Positions 63,001 to 64,000 of a stretch of DNA of 64,000 nt are shown here, in pieces. A program made the translations under genes and the position numbers. The stretch is from Bacteroidales bacterium. Lineage in GTDB: Bacteria; Bacteroidota; Bacteroidia; Bacteroidales; UBA10428. Each line of letters opens with the position of its first letter. The first letter of the stretch is position 1. The stretch is taken from positions 1 through 64,000 of the forward strand of contig JAFGBD010000072.1 in assembly GCA_016933335.1 (NCBI GenBank). The letters run 5' to 3'. The notes beneath the pieces were generated by a model. The model did not search any database, was not told the DNA's origin, and saw nothing but the letters and a program-made list of their open reading frames with translations.

Positions 63001-64000
63001 ATGAAATATTTAAAGAAATTCTTATCCCTGGATTACCGCTTACTGCTCGCTCTTATGATTCTGGCAGGCATGATGATGCAACTGATTGTTATTTTTGTTT
63101 TAATGGAACCCGACTCCCTCCAATGGAGGGATCCCATTCATTTCCATGAAATTGCACAGAATCTGGCCAATAATAAACCTTATTCACCTCCTAATGATTC
63201 ATCAAATCTGTTCAGGTCGCCGGGATATCCTTTCTTCCTATCTCTGATTATCCGCTTGTTTGGAGACAGCATATTCTTTATCAGGATAATCCATATCCTT
63301 CTTTTTCCTCTTTTCATCATATCAGTATTCCGGATCGGAAAGATGTTTAAGGATACTTCACTGGGATTGATCTTCTCTCTGCTCTGCACAATTTATCCTT
63401 ATTACATTTATATTCCCGTAACCCTTTATTCCGAATCTCTTACGATCTATTTGTTTCCGGTATTCATGCTTCTGACACTCCGGTTAAGGGATTCCTTGAA
63501 AATACATCATGCATTTTTACTTGCACTGGTATCAGGATTTCTCATCATGTGCAGACCCATAAGTATTTATTTGATAATTATTTCAACGATCTATGTTTTT
63601 TGGCACAAAAAGTTGGAAATAAAGCGGTTTACACTTATGTCCATATCTATCATCATTCCTGCCGTTTTTGTCTTATCATGGATGGTCCGGAACCACAGGC
63701 TGTATGGTGAATATGTATTCTCAACCGGCGGTCCGTATGTTCTGATATCATCATATAATGAAAATGCAATACCAGGGAAAAAAATATGGCCGAAAATACC
63801 TGAAAAGGTTAATAATGACCCTGCTATCGATGATGGCCACTTCGGTTTGCAGAAAGTATATAGAAAATATGCCATCAACTTCATTAAAGAGAATCCTAAG
63901 AAGGCATTTCATATTGCTTCCATGCTGATTGTGAACTACTGGAATCCTATACCTCTGACTTATGGAGAAGAAGGTGCCAGGATGCAAAAATATAAAATCA
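63001..64000 (+). CDS. GT39/PMT_2-like membrane glycosyltransferase, 3' end outside the window
   Basis: An open frame from the ATG at 63001 stays open to the last base, so the gene is truncated by the window edge after 333 codons. The translation starts MKYLKKFLSLDYRLLLALM and has about 7-8 hydrophobic helices. After the first helix comes a periplasmic loop (WRDPIHFHEIAQNLANNKP) and NLFRSPGYPFFL. The R-S-P-G-Y-P segment is typical of ArnT/PMT_2-type GT-C enzymes that take sugar from polyprenyl phosphate. CTIYPYYIYIPVTLYSES is another family-like helix. It is coupled to the preceding GT2, 32 bases upstream, which would make the lipid-linked donor. The acceptor is unknown. Confidence 0.8.
   Translation, partial: MKYLKKFLSLDYRLLLALMILAGMMMQLIVIFVLMEPDSLQWRDPIHFHEIAQNLANNKPYSPPNDSSNLFRSPGYPFFLSLIIRLFGDSIFFIRIIHILLFPLFIISVFRIGKMFKDTSLGLIFSLLCTIYPYYIYIPVTLYSESLTIYLFPVFMLLTLRLRDSLKIHHAFLLALVSGFLIMCRPISIYLIIISTIYVFWHKKLEIKRFTLMSISIIIPAVFVLSWMVRNHRLYGEYVFSTGGPYVLISSYNENAIPGKKIWPKIPEKVNNDPAIDDGHFGLQKVYRKYAINFIKENPKKAFHIASMLIVNYWNPIPLTYGEEGARMQKYKI

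Noticed and set aside
1-64000. tRNA, rRNA, insertion sequence, integrase or phage genes
   Set aside because: None recognised on either strand by reading; tRNAscan and an ISfinder search would settle it.

Overview
The window reads as chromosomal DNA of a Bacteroidota bacterium, probably Bacteroidales/Marinilabiliales-like. Six long secreted proteins end in type IX secretion (T9SS) type A sorting domains (Y/F-P-x-P ... GxY). Starts lack a Shine-Dalgarno and sit in A-rich leaders. Candidate promoters match the Bacteroidota -7 box TAnnTTTG. Family-level similarities (DUF4831, the NMGERF-type POT transporter, ATP-grasp_ST) also fit that phylum. No tRNA, rRNA, CRISPR array, insertion sequence or phage gene was found.

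Layout. (1) 1-10.5 kb, mixed housekeeping: a lone PAS protein, a secreted esterase, a small secreted protein, a DUF4831 lipoprotein overlapping nnr (NAD(P)HX repair), a POT-family transporter, then a lipid-linked-sugar group (YdjC/ChbG deacetylase, GtrB-like glycosyltransferase and a convergent GT-C-like membrane protein). (2) 10.8-16.7 kb: two T9SS cargo proteins built from cadherin/Ig-like repeats, one carrying LamG and the other an SGNH hydrolase. (3) 17-26.6 kb: an MBOAT O-acyltransferase with two SGNH partners, then a deoxy/branched-sugar cassette (SDR, RmlC-like epimerase, C-methyltransferase, RfbF-like cytidylyltransferase, PIG-L deacetylase) and an asparagine-synthase-like protein. (4) 26.7-37 kb, minus strand: two paralogous ten-repeat T9SS proteins, then uxs, ugd and a GT2. 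(5) 37.2-53.6 kb, plus strand: a Wzx/Wzy-type polysaccharide locus with flippase, polymerase/ligase, six glycosyltransferases, an ATP-grasp/CapK/CapA/CapK module, a heparinase II/III protein and an AlgD-like nucleotide-sugar dehydrogenase. (6) 54-61.8 kb: two giant T9SS proteins sharing an N-terminal polysaccharide-lyase-14-like domain. (7) 62-64 kb: a GT2 and the start of a GT39-like membrane glycosyltransferase cut by the window edge.

Working together (inference): regions 3-6 look like one surface-glycan locus making an acidic heteropolysaccharide. Precursors would include UDP-GlcA, UDP-Xyl, probably GDP-ManA, and a nucleotide-linked C-methyl sugar. The glycan would be O-acylated by the MBOAT/SGNH set, possibly decorated by the CapK/ATP-grasp/CapA module, flipped and polymerised by Wzx/Wzy, and trimmed or bound by the heparinase-like and PL14-like proteins. 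Tandem duplication recurs across the window: the SGNH pair, the ten-repeat pair, the PL14 pair and the cadherin-repeat pair are adjacent, and the two CapK genes are separated only by the CapA gene.
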